NCBI GenBank assembly: GCA_024349245.1
Contig: JALDNG010000398.1
Location: 1 to 64,000, forward strand
DNA: 64,000 nt
Direction of reading: 5' to 3'
Origin: Neodontobutis hainanensis
Lineage: Eukaryota; Chordata; Actinopteri; Gobiiformes; Odontobutidae
Shown here: positions 28,161 to 38,381 of the stretch, in pieces
Layout of the letters: each line of letters starts with the position of its first letter
How positions within the stretch are numbered: position 1 is the stretch's first letter
Notes under the pieces: generated by a model
What the model saw: the letters and a program-made list of their open reading frames with translations, nothing else
Databases searched by the model: none
What the model was told of the DNA's origin: nothing
Made by a program: the position numbers and the translations under genes

Positions 28161-28689
28161 TGCACAATCTGTCTACGTTAAATTTTTATAATAGATGAAT
28201 ATATGAAATAAATAACGACATACAGACAAAGATACGTCAAAGAAATTGAAAACGAGATTTATTCATGGTCATTCAACATTATAGATTTATCAGCTTTTCA
28301 TATAAACAGATTTTCTTTCGTATGTTTTTGGTATACAATTAATCGAAGAAAAATAATGTTTTGGAAGTTAAGGGACACCCAAATCTCAGTTTAGAAATAA
28401 AATAGAATACTAATTAAATCTAAAAGATATTTTAAAATCATATTCAACCAATATTTGTTCAAATCCTCAAATATTCCCCTTTATAAAACAGAAATTCGTT
28501 TCCATACAAGTTTAATAAATGCGAAAAACAACATTGCTTATTCTAACAAAAGGTTGGTCATAATATTTGAAAACTCGACATATATTTCCAGACTAACTTG
28601 AGAAATCGAATGACGAGTTTCAGAATATGTTTGATATTGAATCTTTAAAATTTAAAATCGATATAGAACATTTATATTTTCAAATATTT

Positions 28690-29080
28690 TCTAATGATTT
28701 AATTTTTTTCGAAACTAATTGGTTACTACTGATTTTTCAAAGACGTCACTAAACTAGTTATATTTACAATCTTTCAGATGCAAGACTTTGTTTCTAGTAT
28801 GTGAGAATCTAAAATATTCTATTAAATTGATTTGATTCACAACTTTCTTCAGATTTCTGTCAAAGCGGCTGAAAAATCAAGATATGTTTTCATAAATCAA
28901 TACGGATTTTGTGTAAATCATGACGCCGAATTTTCTGAAAAAAGGCAACCTAGATTTATCAGAATAATGTATTAATTTGTTATAGGTCTCAATTTCATTT
29001 ATATTCTCTGAGATGATTTTAAAAATTTCAGCAAAACTTATGTGGAACATTTTGAAAACTTTCATCAATTGACAAAAAAC
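28690..29080 (+). pseudogene. Gypsy B reverse transcriptase remnant
   Basis: Most of this is in one frame from 28826. IDLIHNFLQISVKAAEKSRY matches the palm motif '(S/T)K(I/L)DL..(A/G)(F/Y).QI.V...D...TAF'. QYGF at 28898 is followed by degraded 'MPFGL.NAP' and by RFIRIMY where 'TFQR.M' is usual. LNFIYIL, a stop, then DD (29012-29017) is the catalytic 'Y.DD' position, the tyrosine-proximal residue having become a stop. KNFSKTYVEHFENFHQLTKN follows, closely matching '(I/L)FS.T..EH..H...L...L'. A segment before 28800 (LSDARLCF) corresponds to 'PLPD.RE.L'. Several stops make it non-functional. The family assignment is good. Confidence 0.7.
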
Positions 29081-30019
29081 TAAAAATAGTATGATCATGT
29101 TATAAATTTTTTTAAAAACATTTTCATTCTTAAGGTTATTAATTTTCGTGGTATTACATCACGAAGATTTGCACGAGACATTACCTGATTTAATTTAGAT
29201 CATTAAATAATATTCGTGACTTCAGAACTATGCAATATCAACCATTCATTGCCCTTTTTCATTTAAATCATTCTTACATCTCAAATGTGACAAATAATGA
29301 AACCAATATGTTCAGCTCTAATGAGCAAGAGCCGCTGTCGTGAATTGGACTGGATATCTTATACTAAATGGGCATTAATATGGGGTTAAACTGATAAAAG
29401 CCAATTTAGCTGGTTTTTATTTCATTGAAGACATTGCGTCATTGGTTATACATAATAGGCTAATCTCACAAAATAAGTGTTGTACTTGACAAGATTGATA
29501 ATTGAATATTGCTAAAATTATGTTTCATCTTCCGTCAAAAAAGAATATGATAAAATTATACAGTCCATATTTTTCATTTTGACTGATTCATAATTTATCG
29601 ATTAGATATTTTCGAAATTATCGGGTGGGCAGATGTTTGACGCCCTTACTGATCTCAAATCATAAATATTGCCCTTTTAAAGACATTCTAAACTTCAACT
29701 GCTAGACTGTAAAAGAATCTATCCTTAAAAACAGAATTTACAACTTCATTCGACTCATTATAACACATACACATAATATATAGCTAAATGTTTTTCGCTT
29801 GAAAATTATTCTGAACCGAGTAATTTTAAATGATTTTGACCACTTGGATTTACCTTAGGATAGAAGAAATGAAGAAAAGATATTTTCAATTTGTGAATAA
29901 TCTGGTAGGCTAAACATTAAGGAAACTGATTTCGACCATCAAAAAATTAAACTCTTTTACTATATCTCATTATGAATAATTCGACCAATAATCTAATCAA
30001 ATAAAGGGAAACTTATTTT

Positions 30020-30620
30020 CATTATCATGATTCAGCTATTTCACCATCCAGTTAGTTTTACAAAATGTTTGATAAAATCGAAGTTTGCCTGTCGATGAAT
30101 AAAAAACTAGAAATCTGAATGTGTCTGTGGTTTCACTCAGTTTCAAAAATCAAAAATAAACATAAACATATTAGATTCTCTGCATTTGTATGATCCTAAT
30201 ACTTACACGTTCACTCATGTACAATTTGATATTATCTTACCTTTATATATGTGAATTTATTAACACATTTATTTATTACAGAAGACAGATTCATAAGATG
30301 GACAGCTTTAATAATATTTTCATATATACCTGATGAAAAGTGCGCAAAGTCTTAAATTACATACTTGATTTTTACTATCGTAGCTCTACTCTAATAATTT
30401 GACAGGGTCAACAAGTTAACATCGATATCTCTAGAAGGTTATTCGTCAAAGATACATAGATATAGCTTGATACATACTGCTTGAAACACTTATCAAACAA
30501 CAAGAATCATTAAACGTTTTAATTGAATCTCTTTTAATGGCTTGCCTTAAAAGACAGATAGCTCGATAAATTTACATGTTTCCTTCAAGAAGTTCGGGTG
30601 GAACCAAAATAAAGTTTGAA
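30020..30620 (+). pseudogene. Gypsy B integrase remnant
   Basis: One frame runs through the whole domain with scattered stops. HDSAIS at 30026 starts the HHCC zinc-binding region ('H.S..SGHLG..KT...I'), followed by YKMFDKIEVCLS and later SKIKNKHKHIRFS, corresponding to the part after the cysteine pair. The catalytic core is marked by VNLLTHLFITEDRFIRWTA (30251-30307), matching '..LLT..DRF.RW.EAIP', then KCAKS. HTA at 30473, a stop, then NTYQTTRIIKRFN matches 'HTAYHPQTNG..ERFNR'. LP and INLHVSFK further on match the 'LP......N...H.S.K' tail. The DDE triad is not intact. Confidence 0.7.
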
Positions 30621-30960
30621 AGCAACGTCATCAGAGTTTGAATGCGGTAACAAGCATATCATTCCTCATATTTTCTTTGAGAAAAACAACAATTCTACCA
30701 ATATTGATCTTCTGTCAGATATTTACAAAATTCAAGGTAGTTACTCTGGTTTCTAATAACACGCAACATACAAACTATTTTTAATGAATCATATAGATTC
30801 CTCAAAATTCAAGGACGTTTATTTGTATTGAAACAGTGTGAATGTCACTTCAGCATTTATACATAGGCATTTTTCATATCCTATATTTACGTTCCGATTC
30901 TCTAAAAGCAATATAAACTGTCGAGAAGAAAATTCTCTTCTGATATTTAAAACATGAATT

Positions 30961-33302
30961 TTTTAACATTCAGTGATTTTTACAGCTCATGTAAGAGATA
31001 TAGTTAAACATGGACTCTATACATATGTTTTAACTATTAATAGATATTTTACCAAAACATTTTCAATCATCTAGAATGATAGCAGACCCTACGCTATTAA
31101 AAAATATTCTATTCATTTATAAAATCATTTATTTTCCCATATATAATCAGATAATTTCATGTTTAGGTAAAAAAGAGTATTTGTAAATTTATAAACATAA
31201 TTATTTAATATATACCCCAAGATTTAATGTGCAAAAAAGATATTTTTCAGATATTTTCATTCAAAAAAATTCTTAAAATTATATTTAATTGTAAAAATCA
31301 TCGGATTCTAATTTTTCGGGAATATGTAAAACGATGACAATATGAGTTTTAAATAAAACTATTCAAATTTTAAATCATTAGCTAAAAATAAACAGCGATC
31401 TCAAAAAAGTTATCTACGTTCAACAATTTTATTATTTTACCTTTCTAGAAATTTAATATACTGAAAATAATTTCGTTAAATAAATAAATTAAATATTTCT
31501 AGAAAGTTCATCAAATTTACACTACGAGAAATACAAAAATAATCTACTTGTTCTTATGGAAATCTATCATTAATGACAAAATTATCGTAAATTAGTCAAT
31601 ATATCAATTATAAATGATTTAAAAACAATATACAAAACTCTTATAATTTGAGAATATTTGTAATTTATGAAAATATATGTTGTTATTTACATAAAATAAA
31701 TAAATAAAATGACATGCTTTTAAACGATAATAATATATTTTTTTGTAATCTAGATGTAGTTTTAATTTATGAACTAAGTAGATTTTGAATTAGATTCTGT
31801 CAAATTTATATTCTATTGATTTTAAAAATTCAAAATATATTATATGTCTCAATAATTATTTTTATGAATAAAATGAAATATTAAATATCTAATCAAAGCT
31901 TTATAAAATTCATATTATCATTGAGTATTCTACCGAAAAATTTAATTTTGAGTTAAAAATTCAAGATTGAAAATTTTTAATTAGACATAGTACTAAAATA
32001 TTCTATTTCCCTGAATTATCAAAAAAGTTATGATCGTATAAGATATTTTTATTGATTTTTGATATCAACAAATAAATAAAAAAAGGGTGTAAGAAAATTA
32101 AGTAAGATTATTCTATGATAGTTTTAACTAAAAATCTTATGAGTATTCAATAAAATATGAATTGTGTTATTTAATATTTAATTAGTTTTTAATTTTGTGT
32201 ATTTATACAATATTTTCATTAATATATTGATGAGAAAATAAAATTTTTTTATATTTCGTTGAGTGTACTAAGTCATCCAGAAATGTTTAAATAATCTCAT
32301 CGACATAATAATTTTAATTAGGGAAGAAAGAAATATTAATCGGTTTTAATAACCATGTTTTCAATGGATACAAAAATACACAGTCACTGATTAAATTTTT
32401 ATTTATATTTTGATAGATTAAAATAGAATACTATTTTATTTATGACTATTTCTATTGATATTGTATTTACATTGAATTTTAATTTAAAAAATATCATTTT
32501 TGTGAATAAGATGTTTCTGGTTTTAAATTAATAGAAAGACATAAAAAGATAGAAACATCGTTGAAGTTATTATTTGTGATTCTTCAAAATCCAAAATGAA
32601 AATAAACGCGTTCATTTTTTATCTTTTGATTATTAATATATAATTTCGATAAAAAGATTATTAAATTGGTATTATATATAAATTGAACATATTATTTTTC
32701 TACTTTTAAAATTAGTAAATTATTTATGTAACTTTAACAAAATTTTTATTCTAATCTATTATTACGTCGTTTTTTAAAAAATCGAAATATTAAAAATATT
32801 AATCTCTCTTATTTATTCACATGAAAATCATACATTCAAAGATTCTAATATTATTATGTAAAATTTAATTTGATCATTTACATTTTTTTAATTTTATAAA
32901 AATATCATAAACGTTGATTTGTATGATGTATAACATTTAATATTATATTAATGTCTTTATAAAAAGTATGAAAATACTCTTATTCTGTAGATATACTTAC
33001 ATTAGAGTTTAAATGAGTTATTTAAGATAAAAACGTAAAAAATTTAATCACAAAATATTTATATCTAAATTTTATTATTTGATGTATATTTATGGTTGAC
33101 GATTTTTTTACATCTTTAAATAGGAATTCATTTCTTCTCAATTTATATTAGATTTTATATAAAAAGTTCTCTTGTAAATTAAAATAACTTTTTGATTTTC
33201 GAAATTTTTTTCTTATAAATCACGACAAAAAATAGAAAATCCGATCAAGTATTTATGTCGATATTAAAATAATGTTAAATATGATAACATAGTTAATACC
33301 AA
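30961..33302. other. A+T-rich spacer before gene B
   Basis: No gene, transposon motif or structured element is recognisable here. The sequence returns sharply to the A+T-rich background after about 31000. Confidence 0.45.
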
Positions 33303-33943
33303 CTAAACCACTTCCGTTTGTGTAATTATAGCTGTATTCTTTGTTTTAAATAATATTTTGCTTTTACATTTTATGATCATCAGATACGTAAAATCTAAAA
33401 GTGGATGAATTAAAACATTATTAGCATCAACTAAAACTATCCAGAACATATATCCAAGTTTTTCTTCTCCACTAGATTTCAGATTACTGCAAAACTTCTT
33501 AACATTTATTTGATTTTATTTACCAAATCGTGAAAATGTTTCTTTAGATTTAGTGCTAATCCTAGAACAACCAACATTGAACCAACTAAATTTTTAATTT
33601 ATATTTTTACCTATAATACAATCAACTGCCAAAAATGGATATTTTAACTCTTTAAATCGAAAAGAAGCCAAACGGTAAATAATTGATATCGAAATGAAAA
33701 GGATGAGAATATATATCACAGTAACTTGATCATATCGATCATCTTAAATATAATGATTATCTTTAACTCACTTTTCAAGCCAGGAATACTCAAGCAAAGA
33801 TCACCCCGGCAATATTCATACAATCCAATCCTGTAAATAATAGAAATATCTCTTTCATCACAAAAATACCAATTTTTTGAATGAACAGATATTAAAAGTA
33901 GCGCACACGAAAATCCATGTCCAATAACAGTCAATATTGTCAA
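33303..33943 (-). CDS. Claudin/PMP22-like tetraspan protein B
   Basis: This is a predicted four-pass membrane protein of about 186 residues, of the family that forms or regulates cell-cell contacts or membrane channels in animals. Exons are 33943-33772, 33742-33611, 33585-33524 and 33497-33303. Introns are 29, 25 and 26 nt, all GT...AG, phases 1, 1 and 0. Loop 1 carries W25-x-x-C28, GLY at 40-42, C45 and C50 (motif CRGDLC), equivalent to the claudin W-GLW-C-C signature. Exon 2 encodes TM2, exon 3 completes TM3, and exon 4 begins KFCSNLKSSGEE and encodes TM4, ending at TAG. Exons 2 and 3 are exactly the same lengths as in C. The start is uncertain: the codon aligned with a methionine in C is TTG, an in-frame TAA lies eight codons upstream, and no in-frame ATG was found. 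It may use a distant 5' exon, start at a non-ATG codon, or have lost its start. Confidence 0.75.
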
Positions 33944-36796
33944 AATTTCATAAATATTTTTTTAAATAAACTCTAAGGAAGTAAATAATCAAAGAAATGG
34001 ACATTAAAATTTTAACCTTTTTTTGTGTCAAATAAATCTCTGAAGATTACATAATATAAATATTCTTATCAATAATGTTAACTTAAAAGATATTTATAAC
34101 ATGATAACAAACATAAAAAAATCAAAAATAATTGAAAAGTTTTAGCACATGTAATCTCTAAAAATATAAAAAATCTACAATTTTCAAACAAATATAATTT
34201 ACCCATAAAGGATAAAAATCTAAATTGTACAACTTATACGAATCTCCTTATATTACAAGATAAAAATCAATTTTTCCACTTAAAATTACATTAGAATACA
34301 ATTTTATCATAGTTCTTATATTACACAATTACTTCTCGTTTATGAAGGTATATTTTAATGAAATTAATATAAAAATTTTTCTCATTTCCATGTTAAATAT
34401 CTTTAAAAGATAATTTTTGAAACATATATAATACTTAAACTTATTTTATTTGGATCATAAATTTGTTTTAAATTTTTTATCATGTAAAAGAAGACGCGCA
34501 TGTGTTATGTATACAAAGTTAATAAAATTTAATGTAAATAAACATTAAATCATATGGGTGGTATTTATTATGAAACATCAAATTGGCATTTTTTAATTTG
34601 ATTAAAAATGAGGATTATGATTAAATTTTTACGTAGAAATGGTATCATATATGCTTTGAAAACGCATCTTGACAATGCGATCCTTTCATTAAATGATTAA
34701 AATTGCATTCACTAAAATTTATATGTTGAATACGAACATTGAATTATGATGAAATTCTCAATCTTCGAGTTTATTAAGCTATCGATATTTTAATTTCTGT
34801 TTTATTATCTCTCTCAAAAATGGAATAAGTGAAGGAATAATCAGTTAATAGATAAACTTAAAATGATTTTTTTATGATTTTTGAAAAATTTCAGAAAATT
34901 AACAACTTAAATGTCGTATATAATATGCAAAAATTTTTATTAAGGAAAAAAACACATTACCATCAAAAATGAAAAATTGTTAAATTATGTTTATATTTAT
35001 AGTTTTTCAAGCAACGTCTTTAAGTTTTGGAAATACAAATGTAACAATTATAACGAGCTCTAAAGTTTTACTTTACATAAAATATTTAGAATTTTGTCGA
35101 CCTGAAACAATCCTACACGATGACGAATAAATAGCATTTTGAAAAATTTTAATTGTAAGCTATTTAAATTAGATAGTGAATCAGAGCTTATATTTTTTGA
35201 TTAATACACTTCTCTCACTCGTATAATTGAATATTTTCTTTTGAGTTAAAGATGCAAATTAAAAAAAATACAAATTTGCAGGATAGTAATATCAAGTTAT
35301 CTGAATAATTTAAAGAAAATATCTATTTAGAAAGAAATAATTAATCGGTCAATGGAAATTATGTTAAATTGTTCAAAAATTAGAATATTTTGAGAATCAT
35401 TTTATTAAATAATGTGGTGGTACTATTTTAATACATAAAATTAATTGGTTGTTATATTCATAAATTTTCATATTATTTATTCATAAAACCTATATTTACA
35501 ATTCTAGAAAATGTTTATTTATATTTTTCAGATTTTTTCAAAAAGATACAAATTTTAATTTGGTATCACATAAAATTCTAAACTGATATAACCATCGATT
35601 TATTATTATATGTTTTTCATCATCGGATTTGAACAAAAAACAGACAATATTATTCATTAACCTGAAAATTATCAAATGATTATTACTTGAATATAAAAAA
35701 TATAGGTATTTATTAACTTTTCTAACACATATATAAAACAAATTTTTTCAAATTATCTACCAAATACTCAAACGATATTGACATAAAAACATATTCCAAT
35801 ATCAATAAAATAGAGTATTACTGATTTTCTGATTCAACTGTAGATATTTGTGGCCCTTAAAAGGAGATTATTTACCTCAAATATCATATAAACAATTAAA
35901 ATATTAAAAATATGTCAGGATTATTGAAAATTTATTAAAGTTACTAAAGCTAGTGCGATTTTATCATAGCTACGTCATTTTACAGTTGATTGAATAGTCT
36001 AGATATTCAGCGTTCGTTTAGCTATATCACGATGCTTGATATTTGAAAAGAACTCGTCTTGTTAGGTTCACATATTGTTAAAGGTGTTTATAAAAAATGT
36101 AAAAAAGCTATATTAAAATTAATTTATTTTCGAATTTCATATATCTTCATTGAATTAATTTATTGTGTTGGTATTATTATGGTTTGGTTATTTTTTTCTC
36201 ACCAATAAGTAATCAATATTTTTTACAAGGACATTTAATTTAAAAATTATTTACTTTGAAATCCTTCATTAGAAAATTAATATTTTACATTTTATTTCAT
36301 AAAGAAATATTATTAACTATAACGTTATGAAATCTAACTTTCTATTTTAAAATCGTAAATTGTTTCATTAAAAACTGACAATATTTTTTTTATATAATGA
36401 GTATTTATTTGTTAGATTATTTTAAAGCATTTGTATTTTTACATGTAAATGAATTTATAATAACTTCTTTTAACTATTGAGCAGATTTTGGTAATTTTAA
36501 TAAATGAATTTCTAAAATTATTTTTATGTAAATACTGAGAAATATTAAATTTTTATTTTATATACAATAAATCATTGAAAGTAATTTAATCTATTTAAAG
36601 TTTAGTTATTATTATTTAAAAATATATATGAATTTACAAATGCAAAATTTTAAAAATTATAAAACTTTTTATTGTTATACTATTTATATTTAATTTTTAT
36701 TTTTTAAATTTCATTCTTATATTTTGATAAATCTGTAAACATTCATTATCACTATCATCAAAGATATTTTTTTAATGTTAAGTTTTATTCTTCACC
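33944..36796. other. A+T-rich spacer between genes B and C, left part
   Basis: No gene is assigned. A minus-strand frame at 35538-35741 ends in a balanced segment (FKSDDEKHIIINRWLYQFR). A 25-nt GT...AG stretch interrupts it but does not join in a usable phase, so I do not call it. Confidence 0.4.
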
Positions 36797-37009
36797 ATGT
36801 CTAATCGTAAATACTTGAACGTTCAGGGACATAAATTTAAAAGAGATATTAAAATTCCTTCGATATTTGATGCATTCTTTCGGGTCAAAGTACTCAATTT
36901 AGCTTATTTAAAAAATTACCTTTTTCGATTTTTGATTCATGAATATATGTTTTTTGGGAAATATTTATGTATGATATATAAAAAATACAATTTAAAAATA
37001 AAGATATAG
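36797..37009 (+). CDS. Possible first exon, unknown product
   Basis: I do not recognise this. An ATG in the context CACCATGTC opens 70 codons. The first 30 or so residues look unlike random A+T-rich translation (it begins MSNRKYLNVQGHKFKRD and includes IPSIFDAFFRV). The rest is Leu/Phe/Lys/Tyr-rich and more like background, suggesting that only the first part might be coding and followed by an intron. I could not find a convincing donor and partner exon of matching phase. It lies on the opposite strand between two claudin-like genes. Confidence 0.2.
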   Translation: MSNRKYLNVQGHKFKRDIKIPSIFDAFFRVKVLNLAYLKNYLFRFLIHEYMFFGKYLCMIYKKYNLKIKI

Positions 37010-37693
37010 AAAGCATGAAAATTGTTAATTTAATAATATATGACATATATTTATTGATATATTCTGATAACGTTTTAAAGATGTACTTAAATATCATTTT
37101 ATATTTTTATACAGTAACTCATTTATTGAAACTATTTATTTGATTTCTAAATTTTATGACAAATTATTGTAAATATTTATATGCTTTAAAATAATTTAAA
37201 CAAAATTAAAAACCAAATTCTTTTACTGATTGGTTAATAAAGCCAAATTAATTAATAGAGCTTTTTATAATCGAATAATGTATTCATGAAATAATATAAG
37301 ATTTATTCTCTTAGAATAATAATAATGACTTAAACTAATTAAAATAATTTATTAAATAAAACACAGAAGAACAAGATCTTTCTAAATAAAATAAATTTAA
37401 TTAAGAATGAGAACTTTTTCATAAATATATTTCTTATTCTGATTTTTCTTGTATATTTAATGTCAGTTTTTATATTATAGATTTTGATTCAAATATTAAC
37501 GCCTTTATTTATCCTCTAAACAAGTTAAACTTTCGTATTCAAACCGTTAACATTGATTGATTTAAATTCAAATTAGTTGTTTAAAACAAAAGCATAATTT
37601 GATAATTTGTTTATTCTTTCATAAATTATCATAAGAGAAAAAATGAAAGAATATCTATATTTACGAAAAATAAATGCCTATATTTTAAAAATA

Positions 37694-38381
37694 TTATGTT
37701 AAATGATCACAGTTTATGATAGTTCCCATTACAGTGATTCTGGATTGGGTTAATTTCTTGCATTTTATGAAAACTATCCAATGCAAAAAGTCTAAAATAA
37801 GAATGACTGAAAAATAAATTATCAGATCTAATAATTTCCAAAATAAATCTCCAAATTCTTCTTCACCTTGAGAATTTAGGAAATCACAAAAATTCTCAGA
37901 ATAAAACATATAACTTACTATTGCTTTGAAAGACTCTTTAATATTTATGGAAAATTTAATGATAACCAAAAGGCAAATAACTAAATTTAAAGTGGTTTCA
38001 ATACGGAAGAAAGAATCTAATATTAAATAAGCATATTTTAAATAGTTAACTTTAACATAAGCAATTCTGGAAAAAAATGATGCTAAAACGACTAACGTGG
38101 CAATATATAAACAGAATTTATTTTCATTTCGATACTCTGAATCAGATTAATTCTTGAATACACATACTTATTACATTCAGTATATCGAAACAACGATCTC
38201 TTCTACAATATTTGAATAATCCGAAACTATAATTAGAAGGTAAAATTCCTTCATTGCATATGTACCATCTGTTCGAATATATTGATGTTAAAACCAGTAA
38301 AACTGATATTCCATGTCCAAAAATAGTTATAATCGTCATAATTTGATCAAAGTTCCATTTAAATTGAATAATATTGAACAT
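37694..38381 (-). CDS. Claudin/PMP22-like tetraspan protein C
   Basis: This is the best-preserved member of the family here: a four-pass membrane protein of 202 residues. Exons are 38381-38168, 38136-38005, 37980-37919 and 37894-37694. Introns are 31, 24 and 24 nt, GT...AG, phases 1, 1 and 0, at the same places as in B. Starting from the ATG at 38381, TM1 covers about residues 13-35. Loop 1 has W39-x-x-C42, GLF at 54-56, C59 and C64 in CRRDRC, the counterpart of the claudin W-GLW-C-C motif. TM2 is about 79-99, TM3 about 105-125, loop 2 contains NFCDF and an acidic QGEEEFGD, TM4 is about 157-180, and a short tail ends at a TAA. Introns 2 and 3 are multiples of three without an in-frame stop, so unspliced message would still be read there. 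Claudins typically have 200-230 residues, which fits. The exact function (junction, channel or other tetraspan role) cannot be told from sequence. Confidence 0.85.

Larger units (their letters stand above)
27240..30960 (+). mobile_element. Decayed Ty3/Gypsy retrotransposon B
   Basis: This patch of about 3.7 kb is less A+T-rich than its flanks and carries, in order on the plus strand, relics of gag (zinc knuckle), protease, reverse transcriptase and integrase, the Ty3/Gypsy gene order. The reverse transcriptase and integrase motifs differ in detail from Gypsy A at 55.8-58.5 kb, so the two are different lineages. RNase H between about 29.2 and 29.8 kb is not clearly readable. Long terminal repeats were not found by eye, so the outer limits are set by base composition only. 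Confidence 0.6.

Noticed and set aside
35538..35741. Minus-strand frame with an internal 25-nt GT...AG segment resembling the tiny introns
   Set aside because: Removing the segment joins the two sides out of phase and gives an immediate stop, so it is not supported as a spliced gene.
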